A stretch of 64,000 nucleotides of DNA from Saccopteryx bilineata (taxonomy: Eukaryota > Chordata > Mammalia > Chiroptera > Emballonuridae). The notes under the pieces are model-generated. The model did not search any database and was not told where the DNA came from. It saw only the letters and a program-made list of their open reading frames with translations. Location: positions 203,793,681-203,857,680 of the forward strand of contig NC_089492.1 of NCBI RefSeq assembly GCF_036850765.1, in the 5' to 3' direction. Shown one piece after another: positions 1 through 11,639 of this stretch. Position numbers and translations under genes: made by a program. The stretch's first letter is position 1; each line of letters starts with the position of its first letter.

Positions 1-471
1 TGCTTTCTGGAAAATTGTACCTAATTTAAAGGAGGTAGAAACAACAAATAATCCAGAGGTGACCAAGAAGACTAATAGGATGCAGAAAGCTGAAGCCACA
101 TTTCTCAGAGAGACTTGAGGAATATTCAGAATAACAGAGATGAAGGAGAGAATGAGTAACACCTGGTAATCATCCTTAGCCTCATTTTAGAAAAGATTTC
201 TGAATTTAAACTTACTTAAAATATACAGAATAAGCATTCAATACTTATTAGTGACATACACATGTAGCTGAACTTCTTTAACAAATATCCCAAAGAAATA
301 AAAATCTTACCAAGATTTATAAATGCAGTATTCCAAACCATTAAATCACAAACAAGACTTATGTGTTTGGATTTGTTTTCCGTTACTTGTTTTGTAACAG
401 GGTAATGTTCTGATAAGGGGATCACAAAATTTGGTCATTGGATACTAGCTGAGACCTAAGAAGTCATTATT

Positions 472-660
472 GCCTGACCTGTGGTGGTGCAGTGGATTAA
501 GCGTTGACCTGAAACAGTGAGGTCACTGGTTCAAAATCCCGGGCTTGCCTGGTCAAGGCACACATGGGAGTTGATGCTTTCTACTTCTCCCCCCTTCTCT
601 CTCCCTCTCTCTCCTCTCTCTAAAACGAATAAAAAATTTTAAAAATCTTAAAAAAAAACC
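472..660 (+). mobile_element. tRNA-derived SINE, family I (short, CT-rich tail)
   Basis: Head CCTGACCTGTGGTGGTGCAG, with an A-box-like GTGGTGCAGTGG and a B-box-like GGTTCAAAATCC, then GGCTTGCCTGGTCAAGGCAC, a CT-rich stretch and an A-rich end. Flanks repeat AAGTCATTATTG / AAGACATTATTG as a target-site duplication. The same family occurs nine times in the window. Confidence 0.9.
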
Positions 661-1884
661 CAAGACATTATTGATTGACACATCTTTATAACTAGTGACA
701 GAACATTGTGCATTAAAATTTCAATGAACCTTAACTTTGAGATTATAAATTATCCCTCTTTTCCTCTTCTCAAACATTCTCATTAGTGGTGGACTGAAGC
801 AATACAGTAATAGTCACTCTTTTATTTATTTATTGTAGTGACAAACTTTATAACAAAATAATAACAGAAGAGTTTAGTCTTTACTGCAAAATGTTTGATT
901 GGATGTGTGTATGTTTAGGTCTAATTCAATCTAGCAAATCTATTCAAAGGCATTGTGCCATATTCTAAAAGAGATAGAGATAAACAAGATGTAAACCCTG
1001 TTCTCAGTGAAAGAAAAACAACAGCCTCTTTAAGTGCACCATTGGCACAGGAAACAATAATTACATGTACAAAGAAGATCAGTTATAATTCATGCTTTTA
1101 CAGGAATTTGTCTAATAAACATTCTCCCATGAGAATACATATGAGTGACAGTAGGTACTTTGCCTGTTTTGTTCACTTTCATCTTCCCAGAAGCTAGCAC
1201 AGTACCTGACATATCTTATAATCTCATAATATAACACGTGACTGAGTCAATGAAAGTAATCTGTGCTTGTGAGAGAAAAAATCGGCTACTGATCATATGT
1301 AACAAGCTTTAGTGGATTCAAAGGCTTATGAATACAGTAAACCTAACTGGAAACTGTTATGTAAAGTAGAGCCCTTGAGATGTTTGGCTTGAAGTAGAGT
1401 GATTAAAAGGATTTTTCTTTAAATATGTGCAAAGTATATATCTTTCTTGAGGAAGAGGTATAATATCTTTCTTGGTTAAGAGAATCAGAATTGCTAGGGA
1501 GGAGTAATGTTTGCTCCCCATTATTACTATCCTTAGAAAAACAAGTTAAGCTCAATTTGAATATTTTCCAAATAATGTAATGGGGCCATTAACTTAATGT
1601 GTGACATTACAGAAATATCTAAGGAGATGATAATACTGAAGTCTGTTGAGTTGCAAGTTCAATCTGCATCTTTTCATGTAAGTCTGAAGTTCTCACTTAT
1701 GGGGATGTTTAAGAGCACTATAGTTTAAGAACCATTTACATGTATTAATATATTTTTTAAATTTTATACTGTCAAATGGGAATGTGAAAAGAGAAATTGA
1801 GTATAGGAGATACTCTCTTTAAACTGTTTGTTTCTTAGTATGTGTTAGATTCTTTACATTTGAGGCAGCTGATGTATTAACTAA

Positions 1885-2035
1885 GAGCAGTAGAGTGGGA
1901 ATTAAGTCATGGCTCACCATGAGCTGTATTCCTTGGGCAAGTTACTTAATCTGTTTTGGCTCGTTTTTCACTCCTAAAATGAGACTTATGGAGTGAATGG
2001 TCTCTGAAGTGCCTTTCAAGTTTTACAGTTTTATA
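1885..2035 (+). mobile_element. MIR-like SINE fragment
   Basis: The segment CTTGGGCAAGTTACTTAATC followed by a decayed version of the MIR core (ACTCCTAAAATGAGACTTATG) resembles an old MIR in + orientation. Highly diverged; identification is by eye. Confidence 0.5.
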
Positions 2036-2529
2036 ACCCATTTTAATTGTTTAATTAAATATATTTCTATAGAGCCACACAATTACAGTCTCCTTCAGTG
2101 GGTTTTTCTAGAACTAGTTTGTCATATGTACCTCAGCTACAGAGTAAAACACAATGTAGAGTCATATTCTCCCAAGAGAGAAAGATAGCATTTCTCATGT
2201 AGTTGGAAAATGTGGCTTTTTCTCCTGTTTTTTATTTCCATCCTTGCATGGCTAAAGGAAAAGCAGTTGTTTCATAATTGATGTTTTGAACATATCCTGA
2301 TGACTTGATTTTGACTTATGGAGCCTTTGGGTACAACTAAGAAGAACCCACAGATAAATCATGGTATTGCTGGGCGCTTCCTTTCTTGCTCTTTGTCTCC
2401 ACACCAGCCTCAGAGCTGCTAATGTCCTGGCCCTGCACTGCAGGACTGTCCTGCGACACTACTCAGACACACACTTTGCCCTTACAATGATGATTTCTAA
2501 AACTAAAGGCACCCCCTTCCTTCATTATA

Positions 2530-3275
2530 ATTACTACATCTTCACCAATTTATTGGGAAAATATTGAGTGTCTACTATATGTCAAGCAGTACTTTCTAGG
2601 TAGTTGGGATACATCACTGTACAAAATAGAACAAAAAAGGAAGTCCCTGCCTTCATGAAACTTACATTCTTGTAGGAAGAGACAGATGATATATTAAGGA
2701 ATATATAAGAAGTGTTTGTTGACAAATTGGATTGGGGTTGTAAGAGACAAAGTAGAATCAGGGATGACTCCAAGATATTTGGCCTACGCAGCTGGCAAGA
2801 TGGAGTTGCCATCAACTGAGATAGGAAAGTTGCAAGATAAGGGCTTTGCTGTGACCGGAGGTGGTGGGGATAAGGGATGGAACTAGAGTTGGTTTGGGAC
2901 ATAGGAAGTTTAATGTGTCTAGTAAGTATCCAAATAGAGATGTCAAGTAGGCAGGTGGTTCTATGATTCTGGATACTGATAAAAATTTGTGTTTAGTATA
3001 AATGCTATATAAAGCATTATGACTAGATGTGATCTACAGGAGAATGAATGAGTTCGGTGAAACAAAGTACCAAAGACTGAGCCCTGGGCACTCCAAAGAT
3101 AGAGGTCAAGGAGAAAGCAGCAAAGGAGGTAAAGAAGGCACAGCCAGGGAAGTAGAAGGCACACCACACCTACTGTGGTGTCCTGAGAGTTAAGCGAAGA
3201 ATGGTCATTTTATGCTGGTACTGCTGATAGAACAAAAAAGTGAGGGCTGAGAATTGACTGTTAGATTTAGCAACA
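2530..3275 (-). mobile_element. L2 LINE fragment, antisense
   Basis: The right part (2740-3275) has L2 antisense phrases such as ATGACTCCAAGATATTTGGC, GATGGAGTTGCCATCAACTG and ACTGAGCCCTGGGCACTCCA, matching the reverse complement of the L2 reverse-transcriptase region. The left part (2546-2700) resembles the L2 3' end (TTATTGGGAAAATATTGAGT, CTTCATGAAACTTACATTCT). Strongly diverged, with internal deletions. Confidence 0.75.
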
Positions 3276-3474
3276 TACATGAATAATATATGTGTGATTT
3301 TATTCTGTAGAATTCATATTTTATGTGCTCAGGAATTATTAGACTTTTTAAATTCCTCTTTTAAGGAGCCACTCATTTTGTTACTGATATGCTACTTATC
3401 ATGTAGAATTGGCCTTGTTTCCTTGAAAGGTGTATAATTGTACTTTCTAAAGGTAATAATGTCAGGGCCCTGGT

Positions 3475-3765
3475 TGGTTTGCTCAGTGGATAGAACATTA
3501 GCCTGGCATATGAACATCCTGGGTTTGATTCCCAGTCAGGAAACATAGAAGAAGCAACTATTGGATCCTCTCCACCTCCCTCTCCCCCTTCTCTCTCCAT
3601 TCCTCTCTTGCAGCCAGTGGCTCTGTTGGTCTGAGCATTGGCCTCAGGTGCTGAGGATAGCTCAGTTGATTCGAGCATCAGCCCTAAACGAGAGTTGCTG
3701 AGTTGATCTCGATTGGGGCGCATGAGGGAGTCTGTCCCCTCTTCTCACTTAAAAGAGAAATAAAT
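3475..3765 (+). mobile_element. tRNA-derived SINE, family II (old copy)
   Basis: Head GGGCCCTGGTTGGTTTGCTC with B box GGTTTGATTCCCAGTC. The body is degraded, but the end GGGGCGCATGAGGGAGTCTG is recognisable. More diverged than other family II copies, so probably an early insertion. Confidence 0.75.
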
Positions 3766-4913
3766 AGTAAATGTGATGTCAGAAAAAATATAGAACAAAG
3801 CAAATGTTAGCCGTACCTCCTAACAGCCATAGAAAACAGTGTTAACAGTCAGGTTTGAATCAAAGTAGGGTAAGTGGGATATTCTTAAAGTCACAGGTTA
3901 ATAAAGTAGAATTTGTTCTGTGTAATTGATTTTGGAAGATAAGATACTAAAATTCTCCTGAGAGGGAATGAAGACACTGTTTCAGGAAGAGCCAAATAAA
4001 TGAAAGAAATAAGAAATTCTGGGTTTGCAACTAACTTTACCTCTTTACCCAAGGATTATATGATGTGATAAATTTGAAAGGTAAAGGTTTGTGGCTAATA
4101 AAGCCATTAAAATGACTTTTGATAATAAATGTTTTTAATAAAATCAAGTGTGCATTGATTTCTGCAAAAGGACACAGAGCAGAAATAATGTAAAACTATG
4201 TATATGTATTTTTGAATAAGTAAGATATCATCTCTTGCTTGAAGTTGAAATAAATATTTACAAAGATATTATTTAATTAGGCAAACTAAATTCTTAAGTA
4301 ACAAGTTGGAAATTGGCATTGGAAGAAGCATAAAAGTAATCATTTGTATTTCTAAAACAAGAAAATTTAATAAAAATAAAATTATGCTGATTTGAGTTTC
4401 AGGGGGAGGGGACTATTTAAACCCAGCAGTTCATTCAGAAGTGGTTTCTTCAGCTTAAAATGAAGTAGTCACAAATCAATTGGAAACTATAATGATAGTG
4501 AAAGAGAAATCAACTGTAGTTGTCACTGTATTGTATGACTTTCAGAGGTGCTGAAATTTGTGTAAGAAGAATACCAAATTTTTTTCAGTTCAGAAAGAAG
4601 AAGGTCCATCAACCCTCTTTTCATATTTGGAATTTTTAAGTCAACTCCTTTAACCACCCCCCTTTTGTTTTTGTATCAAAACTAATTTCAAAGATTAATG
4701 TTATGCCAGATAGTGGCTTTGAGACTTGTGTTTAAAAAATTGTCTGAATGTATGTATTTACAACTGTGTGTATATTGTACACTATGTACGTACATACATG
4801 AGCATAACATACACGTGCATACAGTCACCCAAAAGAGGGTAAGTGCATTAAGAGTAGAGTTATAACACTAAAAAGCTATGCCATCTTGACCAGCTATGTC
4901 TCTAACATGTCTT

Positions 4914-5274
4914 TTTTTTTTTTTTTTAATTTTATTTACTTATTTATTTTTACAGAGACAGAGAGAGAATCAGATAGAGGGATAGATAGGGACAGACAGA
5001 CTGGAAGGGAGAGAGATGAGAAGCATCAATCATTAGTTTCTTGTTGCGACACCTTAGTTGTTCATTGATTGCTTTCTCATATGTGCCATGACCGCGGGCC
5101 TTCAGCAGACTGAGTAGCCCCTTGCTCGAGCCATTGACCTTGGGTCCAAGCTGGTGAACTTTTTGCTCAAACCAGATGAGCCTGCACTCAAGCTGGCAAC
5201 CTTGGGGTCTCGAACCTGGGTCCTTCCGCATCCTAGTTCGACGCTCAATCCACTGCGCCACCGCCTGGTCAGGC
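4914..5274 (-). mobile_element. tRNA-derived SINE, family III, antisense
   Basis: The reverse strand begins GCCTGACCAGGCGGTGGCGC, carries B box GGTTCGAGACCCCAAG, and ends in TCTCTCTGTCTCTGT plus poly(A), seen as poly(T) at 4912-4927. The duplication CTCTAACATGTCTT flanks both ends. Confidence 0.9.
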
Positions 5275-5488
5275 TCTAACATGTCTTGTAATCCATCTTA
5301 ACTAGGCTGTGCCAGTATTAGGAAGCAGTAGATAATACTTAAGTTTCTTAGATTTTTAGTCTGTTTTCTGTTAAGAGAATGAGGCCTGTGAATGCAACCA
5401 GAGACTTGGGGCACCTTAACTATAATGAGTGTCCAGGACTTTGCTTTGTCAAAAAGAGCCATAGATCAAGGAACGTGAACCTCTGTGT

Positions 5489-7010
5489 CTGTGATTCTCA
5501 AAGTATGATTCATGGAATACTGGTAGCCTAAATCTTTGTAGGGGTCCCACAAGGTCAGAATTATTTTTTAATGCTAAGATGTTTTCTGCCTTTTTCACTG
5601 ATGTCACAAAAAGCAATGATGGGTAAGGTGCCTTAACATGAATTAAGGTAGAGACACCAGACTGCACTGTAGAGATTGTATTCTTCATTGGCACACACTG
5701 CTTTAAAAAATTGCCAGTTTCATTTAATGTCTTCATTGAAGCAGTAAAATTATTATTTTTATAATAATAATTTATAAAATTATAACTCTCAACCCTTGAC
5801 TGAATATTGTATTAATACACTGAGATGAGGAGGAAGAACATATAAAGTACTTCTGCTGCCTTTTAAAGTACGATGGGGGTATCTCAAGAGAAAGTCCTTA
5901 TTTGAGTTGAAAGATGAATTAGCTCCTTTACCATGTTACACCATTTTTACTTGAATAAAAACCTGATTATTTAGACTTGAGTATGTGGAAGATATTTATT
6001 CAAAATGAATGAAGTGACACTTTAAGGAAAACAACTGGTAATATTTGCTGCCAGAAATGAAATTCAAACTTTTAAGTGCTGATTCGAATTTTGGAAATCT
6101 TGATTCACCACCATGAGTTTGACAGTTGCCCATTACTTAAAAACTTTTCTGGCCTGACCTGTGGTGGCGCAGTGGATAAAGCCTTGACCTGGAAATGCTG
6201 AGGTCGCCGGTTCAAAACCCTGGGCTTGTACGGTCAAGGCACATATGGGAGTTGAAGCTTCCTGCTCCTCCCCCCCTTCTGTCTCTCTCTCTCTCCTCTA
6301 AAATGAATAAATAAATAATAATTAAAAAAAAAAAACTTTTCTGATGAAAGTAGTGGTGATATTAATGAATGTGATTTTAAATATAATTTGTCAGCTTTTG
6401 GAAGAGCTGTATAACTCAGTGATCTAATATTTTCCAGATGACCGATGCATGATGTTACAAAATCATGCCTGGGTAAAAGATGCATCAAAGTACAAATAGA
6501 TGAATGAGGTTTATAATGAGGGGTTTGAAAAGTTGATAGTTTTCAGATTCTACATTGCAGCTAACCAAGTCAGTTTGAAATATTATCAAAAACTAATATC
6601 CACAATTTTATGAAAAGGCTGTGGAGATACTTTTCCCTTTTCCAAACACATGTCTGATTCATAAATTTCAGTCAAGACAGCATATCTCAACAGAATGAAT
6701 ACAGAAGCAGATATAAGGACCCAGTTTTCTTCTCTTAAGCCAGATGTGAAAGAAATTTGTAAAAAATGTAAAACAATGCCGTTATTCTCATTTTTTTGTT
6801 TTATAGAATATAATTTTCATAATATATAAGTAATTTAACAAAAATGGGTTTATTTTTAAGTGCGTTAATATTTACTTTAAAATTTTTCTTGTTTTTAATT
6901 TCTAATATATAAATATTAATAGGTATTGTCTACATAAAAATGCTTTTTGAAGACCTCCTCTATTTTACAATGTGAAGGAGTCCTGATATCAAAAACTTTG
7001 AGAACCACTG
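5489..7010 (+). mobile_element. Ancient hAT DNA transposon with transposase remnant
   Basis: Ends are inverted: GATTCTCAAAGTATGATTC at the left and AAAAACTTTGAGAACCACTG at the right. Flanking 8-mers CTCTGTGT and CTCTATAT differ only by two transitions, fitting a hAT 8-bp duplication. Between them are decayed transposase codons in + orientation. Around 5840-5930 these match the hAT segment running from a lysine-leucine-rich stretch to an arginine-tryptophan motif, and around 6430-6480 the H-x-x-ASN-HA-type segment. Stops and frameshifts are numerous. It looks like one of the old mammalian hAT families (Zaphod/Charlie type). A family I SINE at 6152-6332 interrupts it. Confidence 0.8.
6152..6332 (+). 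mobile_element. tRNA-derived SINE, family I, inside the hAT relic
   Basis: Head GCCTGACCTGTGGTGGCGCA, B box GGTTCAAAACCC, CT tract, then AATGAATAAATAAATAATAA and poly(A). AAAACTTTTCTG is duplicated on both sides. It inserted into the older hAT. Confidence 0.92.
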
Positions 7011-7239
7011 CTCTATATTTGTGCGTTTTATTCCTGAAATTCTTCCCGCATCAGAGAACATGCCCAGGTCCTTCCAAAGTGTTCAGGAACTTATCATGAT
7101 GGACACAACCAAATCTGTCAAAGAAGGTAGCCTGGAACACAGGTATTGAACTTGTCACTGCAGCTGATTAGGGTCACTCCAAATCTGATTTGGGCAAGTA
7201 TTGCTCCATGATTGAGCATCTGAATATACTCATTTATTT

Positions 7240-7700
7240 ATTTAACAGGTAGTTTGTTCAGGGCCTCTTGTTCGCCAGACATTGTGGTGAGGGGATGTGA
7301 AGTAGAATATGGCAATAGCTTCTAAAGCAAACTTGGAAATTAAGTTGAGCTAGTGCCTGTCTGTAATGGCTGCTGGAACATCTGTACCTAGAAAATATTT
7401 GGGGCAGTGAGATTGTAATGATTCATTGAGAAGAAAAGAGGTCATGAAGTGTCTAAAAAAATCAAACTTTGAACAAGTATGAAATTTTAATAGCACTAAG
7501 AATACACAATGTTACTGTATTTAGCTTGTGTGGCTTGCCTATAACATGTCTTGAGAACACATATGCATGGCATAAGTTCTACCTTCAAGAAGTTTGCAGC
7601 CTAGTGGTAGTAACAAAATAGTTAAAGTTATGTTTTGATAAAATAAGGAAATCATATCAAATGCACAGATGTCAAGTAGATAGGTCAGAAGTGAGAACAG
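7240..7700 (-). mobile_element. Possible L2 3'-end fragments
   Basis: TTATTTAACAGGTAGTTTGT, GCCAGACATTGTGGTGAGGG and AAGAAGTTTGCAGCCTAGTG resemble the antisense L2 tail (target GCTTACAGTCTAG). Very diverged; only short blocks can be matched by eye. Confidence 0.4.
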
Positions 7701-8976
7701 CATCAAGCAGTTGAATTTTCAACACTGTTAAGAAACAAATCCAAAAGGAAGACAAATTACTGCTTAAGAAAAAGTCAGATAAAGCAGCAAGACAGATTCG
7801 ATAACATTATATTGGTTTCCAAAGATAACCACCAAAAATTCAAAGAGTCTTGGCTTTTCTTTGGGCTGTTTATTGAACAGCCTTTCATTCAGTATTAGGG
7901 AAGGAAGAGCCAGGAAACAAACAGGCCTTGGGAAAATAAGTGATAAGTTTAGCCTTCCCCAGGCTCTTTAATTAGACACTTTAATAACAAGGACAAATGA
8001 GGTGAGCTAGATTATTGGCATCAAAGATGGCAAAACAGAGAGGAACTTTCTTTTTAGTTCTCCCTGCCACTCTTATTCATTGCCATAAGATAAGGAAAGA
8101 ATATTTCTTCTCACAGAAGCAGGATGAGTGAGTAACTTCAAGTCGTGGATCCTAATAAAGGCAGTAGGACCAAGCTGTGAGAAATGGGAATACCGACCAA
8201 GAAAAGGATGTGGCGTTTCCTGCTTTTTCCAGAACCTCTCGGGCACCCTATGCGTTTATATTCTGTCATCTAGCTAGAGATAGATGTTTCCAGGACCAAG
8301 TCATTTATCAGAAGAGATGATAAGGGGTAAGTTTGAGGCTCACAGTAAAATATCAGAGAAAAATAGAGAAAAGATACCAAGTCAAAAGAATAGGGACCAA
8401 AAAGGGGAAGGTACAAAACAAAAACAAAGATCTCCCCAGTCCACCCCCAACCACCACCATTAATGAGATCTTCCCTCTTACAAGATGAGGACCATATGGC
8501 AAAGTTGTTTGCCTTCCCCAAGGAGCAATATCTTAGTAGATATTTAACACAAACCAATACTAAAGATTACACTTAAAAAATAGTATAAAGCAATGACCCA
8601 AAATAGTAACATCAATAGCAAAAATATTTCAAAGGCTGAGCTTTGGTTTTTCTGACGCCCTCTTATTCTGATTAAGAAAAGAGAGAATCCAAGAAATAAT
8701 GTACTCAGAGACTGCTTTGGCCATGATCTTTCTGGTTCATGTGGAGCTAAAGGGAACCAGCTTATTGGGCAATAATAGAGGTATTTGTCTTTTTCATGTG
8801 AGGCTCCTTATTCTGGTCAAGGGCTCAAGAAAACTCCAAGGTGCCAGGATAGCTGCTAGTCTAGCTCAGTCCACTATTTCTAGAGTGTTGAAGCAGCATT
8901 TTGAAAGTTGTGAATAATGGAGTTTCTTGTGCATGAAGGTAATCAATTCACCAGCAGTCTCTCTTTTCTCAGAAAC

Positions 8977-9114
8977 ATGATTCCGGTCACAGAATTCCGA
9001 CAGTTCTCTGAGCAGCAACCTGCCTTCCGGGTGCTGAAACCATGGTGGGATGTGTTTACTGATTACCTGTCAGTGGCCATGCTGATGATCGGTGTGTTCG
9101 GATGTACCTTACAG
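8977..9114 (+). CDS. LRRC8C: LRRC8C first coding exon (residues 1-46)
   Basis: This exon encodes the N-terminus of LRRC8C, a plasma-membrane subunit of the volume-regulated anion channel (VRAC), which assembles as hexamers with the obligatory subunit LRRC8A. The exon begins after a pyrimidine-rich acceptor ending in AG at 8971-8972. Four untranslated bases follow and then ATG at 8977 (context AAACATGA). Residues 1-46 begin [17 protein letters not shown], the conserved LRRC8 N-terminus that lines the pore. They run into the first membrane helix at about residues 23-45. The exon ends CAG at 9114, followed by a GTAGGT donor, in phase 0. The open frame extends 20 codons upstream of 8977, but that stretch is intron, because it lies before the acceptor. 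The family is certain. The paralogue is assigned from the last exon and the total length of 803 residues. Confidence 0.96.
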
Positions 9115-9599
9115 GTAGGTGCCCAGACTCATGACACGTGGGAACTAGAGCAAGACAGCCATTGAAACCTCTTTAAAAAGCTGGCTGTGTGATTTTTAAC
9201 TAATGTGATGGTTGCTCTTCTATGTTTGTGGATGGTGTTTATAATTATGGCAGGAAGCCTGAAGCACTGATTTACTGAACTTTCCTAATAAGGTAAATAC
9301 GTTACTGGTAAGAGTTCACTAAGCCCAAACAGCAGTGGACTGGAGTCAAATAATATCTGATATCAGTAACATTAAAGGAAGTCCTTTATCTTTCAGAATT
9401 GGCTTTATAGCAAAATATGGCATATATATGCACAGTGCCATTTATATTGCCCAAAAGGGAACTTTTTTCTTTCCCTTGCCTTTTATACTAACCCCTGATA
9501 AGATTTCCTGGAAGAATATTTTGATAATATATCATTTATTTTACCCATTGTTTAGTCTGAAATTAAAATTTAGCCCAATCAAAATTTATTCTATATAGA

Positions 9600-9840
9600 T
9601 GCTATGCATTAAATCCAGATTATTTTTGTATACCTACTATATGCCAGGCACTGTACCTGGAGGACATATATACCTATAAGTGGTTTATTTCTGGGATAAA
9701 GCTAAATAAACCAGCAATCAGAAAAGGTGGTGTTATACTCTGATAGGTGCATCTATAAGCAATAAGGGAGAGCAGAGGAAGGGTGCTTTGCTTGGGAACA
9801 AGGGGATGGTTGTGTTAAAATTTGGAGAACCAGCTGAAGT
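9600..9840 (-). mobile_element. L2 3'-end fragment
   Basis: TACCTACTATATGCCAGGCA and CTGTACCTGGAGGACATATA are typical of the L2 tail (TACTATGTGCCAGGCACTGT). The remainder is diverged. Confidence 0.6.
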
Positions 9841-9842
9841 AA

Positions 9843-10178
9843 CTGTATTTCCCCATGTATAAGACAATCCCATGTATAAGACTCATCTTAATTTTGGGGA
9901 CTGAAATTTGAAAAAAAATGTATTACATAAAGTTATTGAACTCAAGTTTTATTCATCATAAAATTCATACAACTCTCATCACTGTCAAAACTCCCATCCA
10001 TTAGCTTGTCCTCCTCTGTGTCTGATGACGAATCACTGTCTTCAACAATGAGCATGAAAACAACCACAAAAAAGCGGAAAATGCAAGTAAAAAAAATCTA
10101 CAACCACTCTATAAGATGCACCCAGTTTTTAGACCCAAATTTTTTTTTTAAGTGCACCTTATATGTGGGAAAATACAG
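9843..10178. mobile_element. Non-autonomous Tc1/mariner-superfamily (pogo/Tc2-like) element
   Basis: Left end CTGTATTTCCCCATGTATAA and the reverse complement of the right end (CTGTATTTTCCCACATATAA) form inverted repeats. TA lies outside each end, with one extra A on the left. About 336 bp. The internal segment has a short open frame but no recognisable transposase. The family name is uncertain. Confidence 0.65.
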
Positions 10179-10654
10179 TAGTCAGGGAGAAGGAGAGGAG
10201 CGAGGGAGAAGGTGCCAGGAAGAGGAAGGACAGTTATGAGTCTTGGATGTGAGAATGAAGAGGACATCTTTGAGAAATGGAGCAGGATTAGCTAGCACTC
10301 ACTGGTTGTCATCAGTGTGAGAGTGGAACCCTTGCCTGTGAATGGAACCACCCAAGGGAGGTTAGCGAGTACGATGATGTCAGGAATAACATTGAAGAGG
10401 GAATGAAGGAAAAGGGGTGCCTCTGAAGAGACCAAGAAGTGGCAGCTGTAAGAACAGATGGAAACAGGAGAGGATAGCTCAGTCAAAGGCAGGCGTGATT
10501 AATGACGGCAGAGGCTGTACAACAAATTCGTGCGCCTAGGAGGGCACAGCAGCAACCAGGTCATTAACAATCTTAGTTCAGTGGTTGGAAAAGTGAATGG
10601 AAGTTGAAGTAAAGGCTGTGGGGTACTTCTTAATCCTTTCACCCTTTTCACCCA

Positions 10655-10850
10655 GAAGTACAGATTGGCAGTTATAGAATAGTAGCACAGGGAATATAGT
10701 CAGTAATATTGTAATAACTATGCATGAGGCCAGGTGGGTACTGGAAATATTGGGGGAACACTTTGTAAAGTATGCGATTATCTAACCACTGCGCTGTACA
10801 CCTGAAACTAACACAAAATAATATTGAATGTAAACTGTAATTGAAAAAAG
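10655..10850 (+). mobile_element. Old L1 3' end
   Basis: GGGAATATAGTCAGTAATAT, CTTTGTAAAGTATGCGATTA and GCTGTACACCTGAAACTAAC match an L1 3' UTR type also present at 52258-52460, and the fragment ends in an A-rich stretch. 5'-truncated. Confidence 0.7.
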
Positions 10851-10964
10851 AAGGCTGTGGGGTAGATGTGACTTTCAGGTAGAACAGCTGAGGGGAAGGA
10901 GAGCTTGGAAGAGAGAAAAATAGCTAGAAGTGTTACAGAGTCAAAATAGGGCCTTTCAAGTTGA

Positions 10965-11215
10965 TTTTAATATTAGTTAATATGTAGTGCTTCCTCTGTG
11001 TCAGGTATTACTCTGAACATGTCACATATATGTTACCTCATTTCATTCTCAGGGCAACCAGAAGACGGAGGTTCTGTTAGTATCCCCATTTACAGATGAG
11101 ACAACTAAGGCAGAGAGAGTTTAGGGCAACCTCCCAATGTAGGTGGCAAATCCAGGCAGTTTGGCCCCAAATTCCCTGTTCTTAATTCCTGATACCATGC
11201 TGCCTCTGTTAGCTG
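10965..11215 (-). mobile_element. MIR SINE, antisense
   Basis: TATCCCCATTTACAGATGAG followed by ACAACTAAGGCAGAGAGAG is the reverse complement of the MIR core. It continues to GGTGGCAAATCCAGGCAG. Confidence 0.8.
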
Positions 11216-11258
11216 AAAAAACTTTGCCCTTCCCCCTTTCTCCATTGAAAAACTGGAG

Positions 11259-11580
11259 GGTTTTTTTTGTTTGTTCGTTTGGGGTTTTTTTGTAGCAGAA
11301 ACAGAGAGATTCAGAGAGGGGGACAGATAGGGACAGACAGAAAGGGAGAGAGATGAGAAACATCAATTCTTTGTTGCGGTTCCTTAGTTGTCCATTGATT
11401 GCTTTCTCATATGTGCCTTGACGGGGGGGGGGGGGGGGGGGGGGGGGGCTACAGCAGACCGAGTGACCCCTGGCTCTAGCCAGCGATCTTGGGCTCAAGC
11501 TGGTGACCTCGGGGTCTCGAACCCAGGTCCTCCTCGTCCCAGTCCAATGCTCTATCCACTGCACCACCACCTGGTCAGGC
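11259..11580 (-). mobile_element. tRNA-derived SINE, family III, antisense, with poly(G)
   Basis: The reverse strand begins GCCTGACCAGGTGGTGGTGC with B box GGTTCGAGACCCCGAG. AAAAACTGGAG is duplicated at both ends. A run of 26 G (11423-11448) replaces a stretch that is C-rich but mixed in the other copies. Confidence 0.88.
11423..11448 (+). repeat. 26-nt poly(G) run
   Basis: Twenty-six consecutive G, counted directly, inside a family III SINE. Other copies of the SINE have a short GC-rich segment at this place (ACCGCGGGCC), so the run expanded after insertion or is an assembly error. Confidence 0.9.
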
Positions 11581-11639
11581 CAAAAAACTGGAGTTTTAAA
11601 GATAAAAGGAATAAATTCATAAATAAAACAAGTAGTTGC

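Larger units (their letters stand above)
1..8972. other. LRRC8C: LRRC8C intron preceding the start-codon exon (3' part)
   Basis: No exon is recognisable before the acceptor at 8971-8972. The segment is AT-rich intron with the repeats listed separately. I recognise nothing in 1-471, 661-1129, 1216-1884, 2036-2529, 3766-4913, 7011-7240 or 7700-8970. Weak similarity to L2 3' ends is visible at about 1130-1215 (CTAGCACAGTACCTGACATA). No promoter or CpG island is seen, so exon 1 and the promoter lie outside the window. Confidence 0.7.

Noticed and set aside
484..535. tRNA-like A box and B box sequences (here and at every SINE head)
   Set aside because: They are the heads of SINEs with target duplications and A-rich tails; they lack a complete cloverleaf and are not functional tRNA genes.
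8917..8976. 20-codon in-frame extension upstream of the LRRC8C ATG
   Set aside because: It lies before the splice acceptor at 8971-8972, and the LRRC8 family N-terminus begins exactly at the chosen ATG.
9115..9165. Read-through of the first coding exon to a stop at 9165
   Set aside because: A good GTAGGT donor follows codon 46, and the family sequence continues at 57224 in the same phase.
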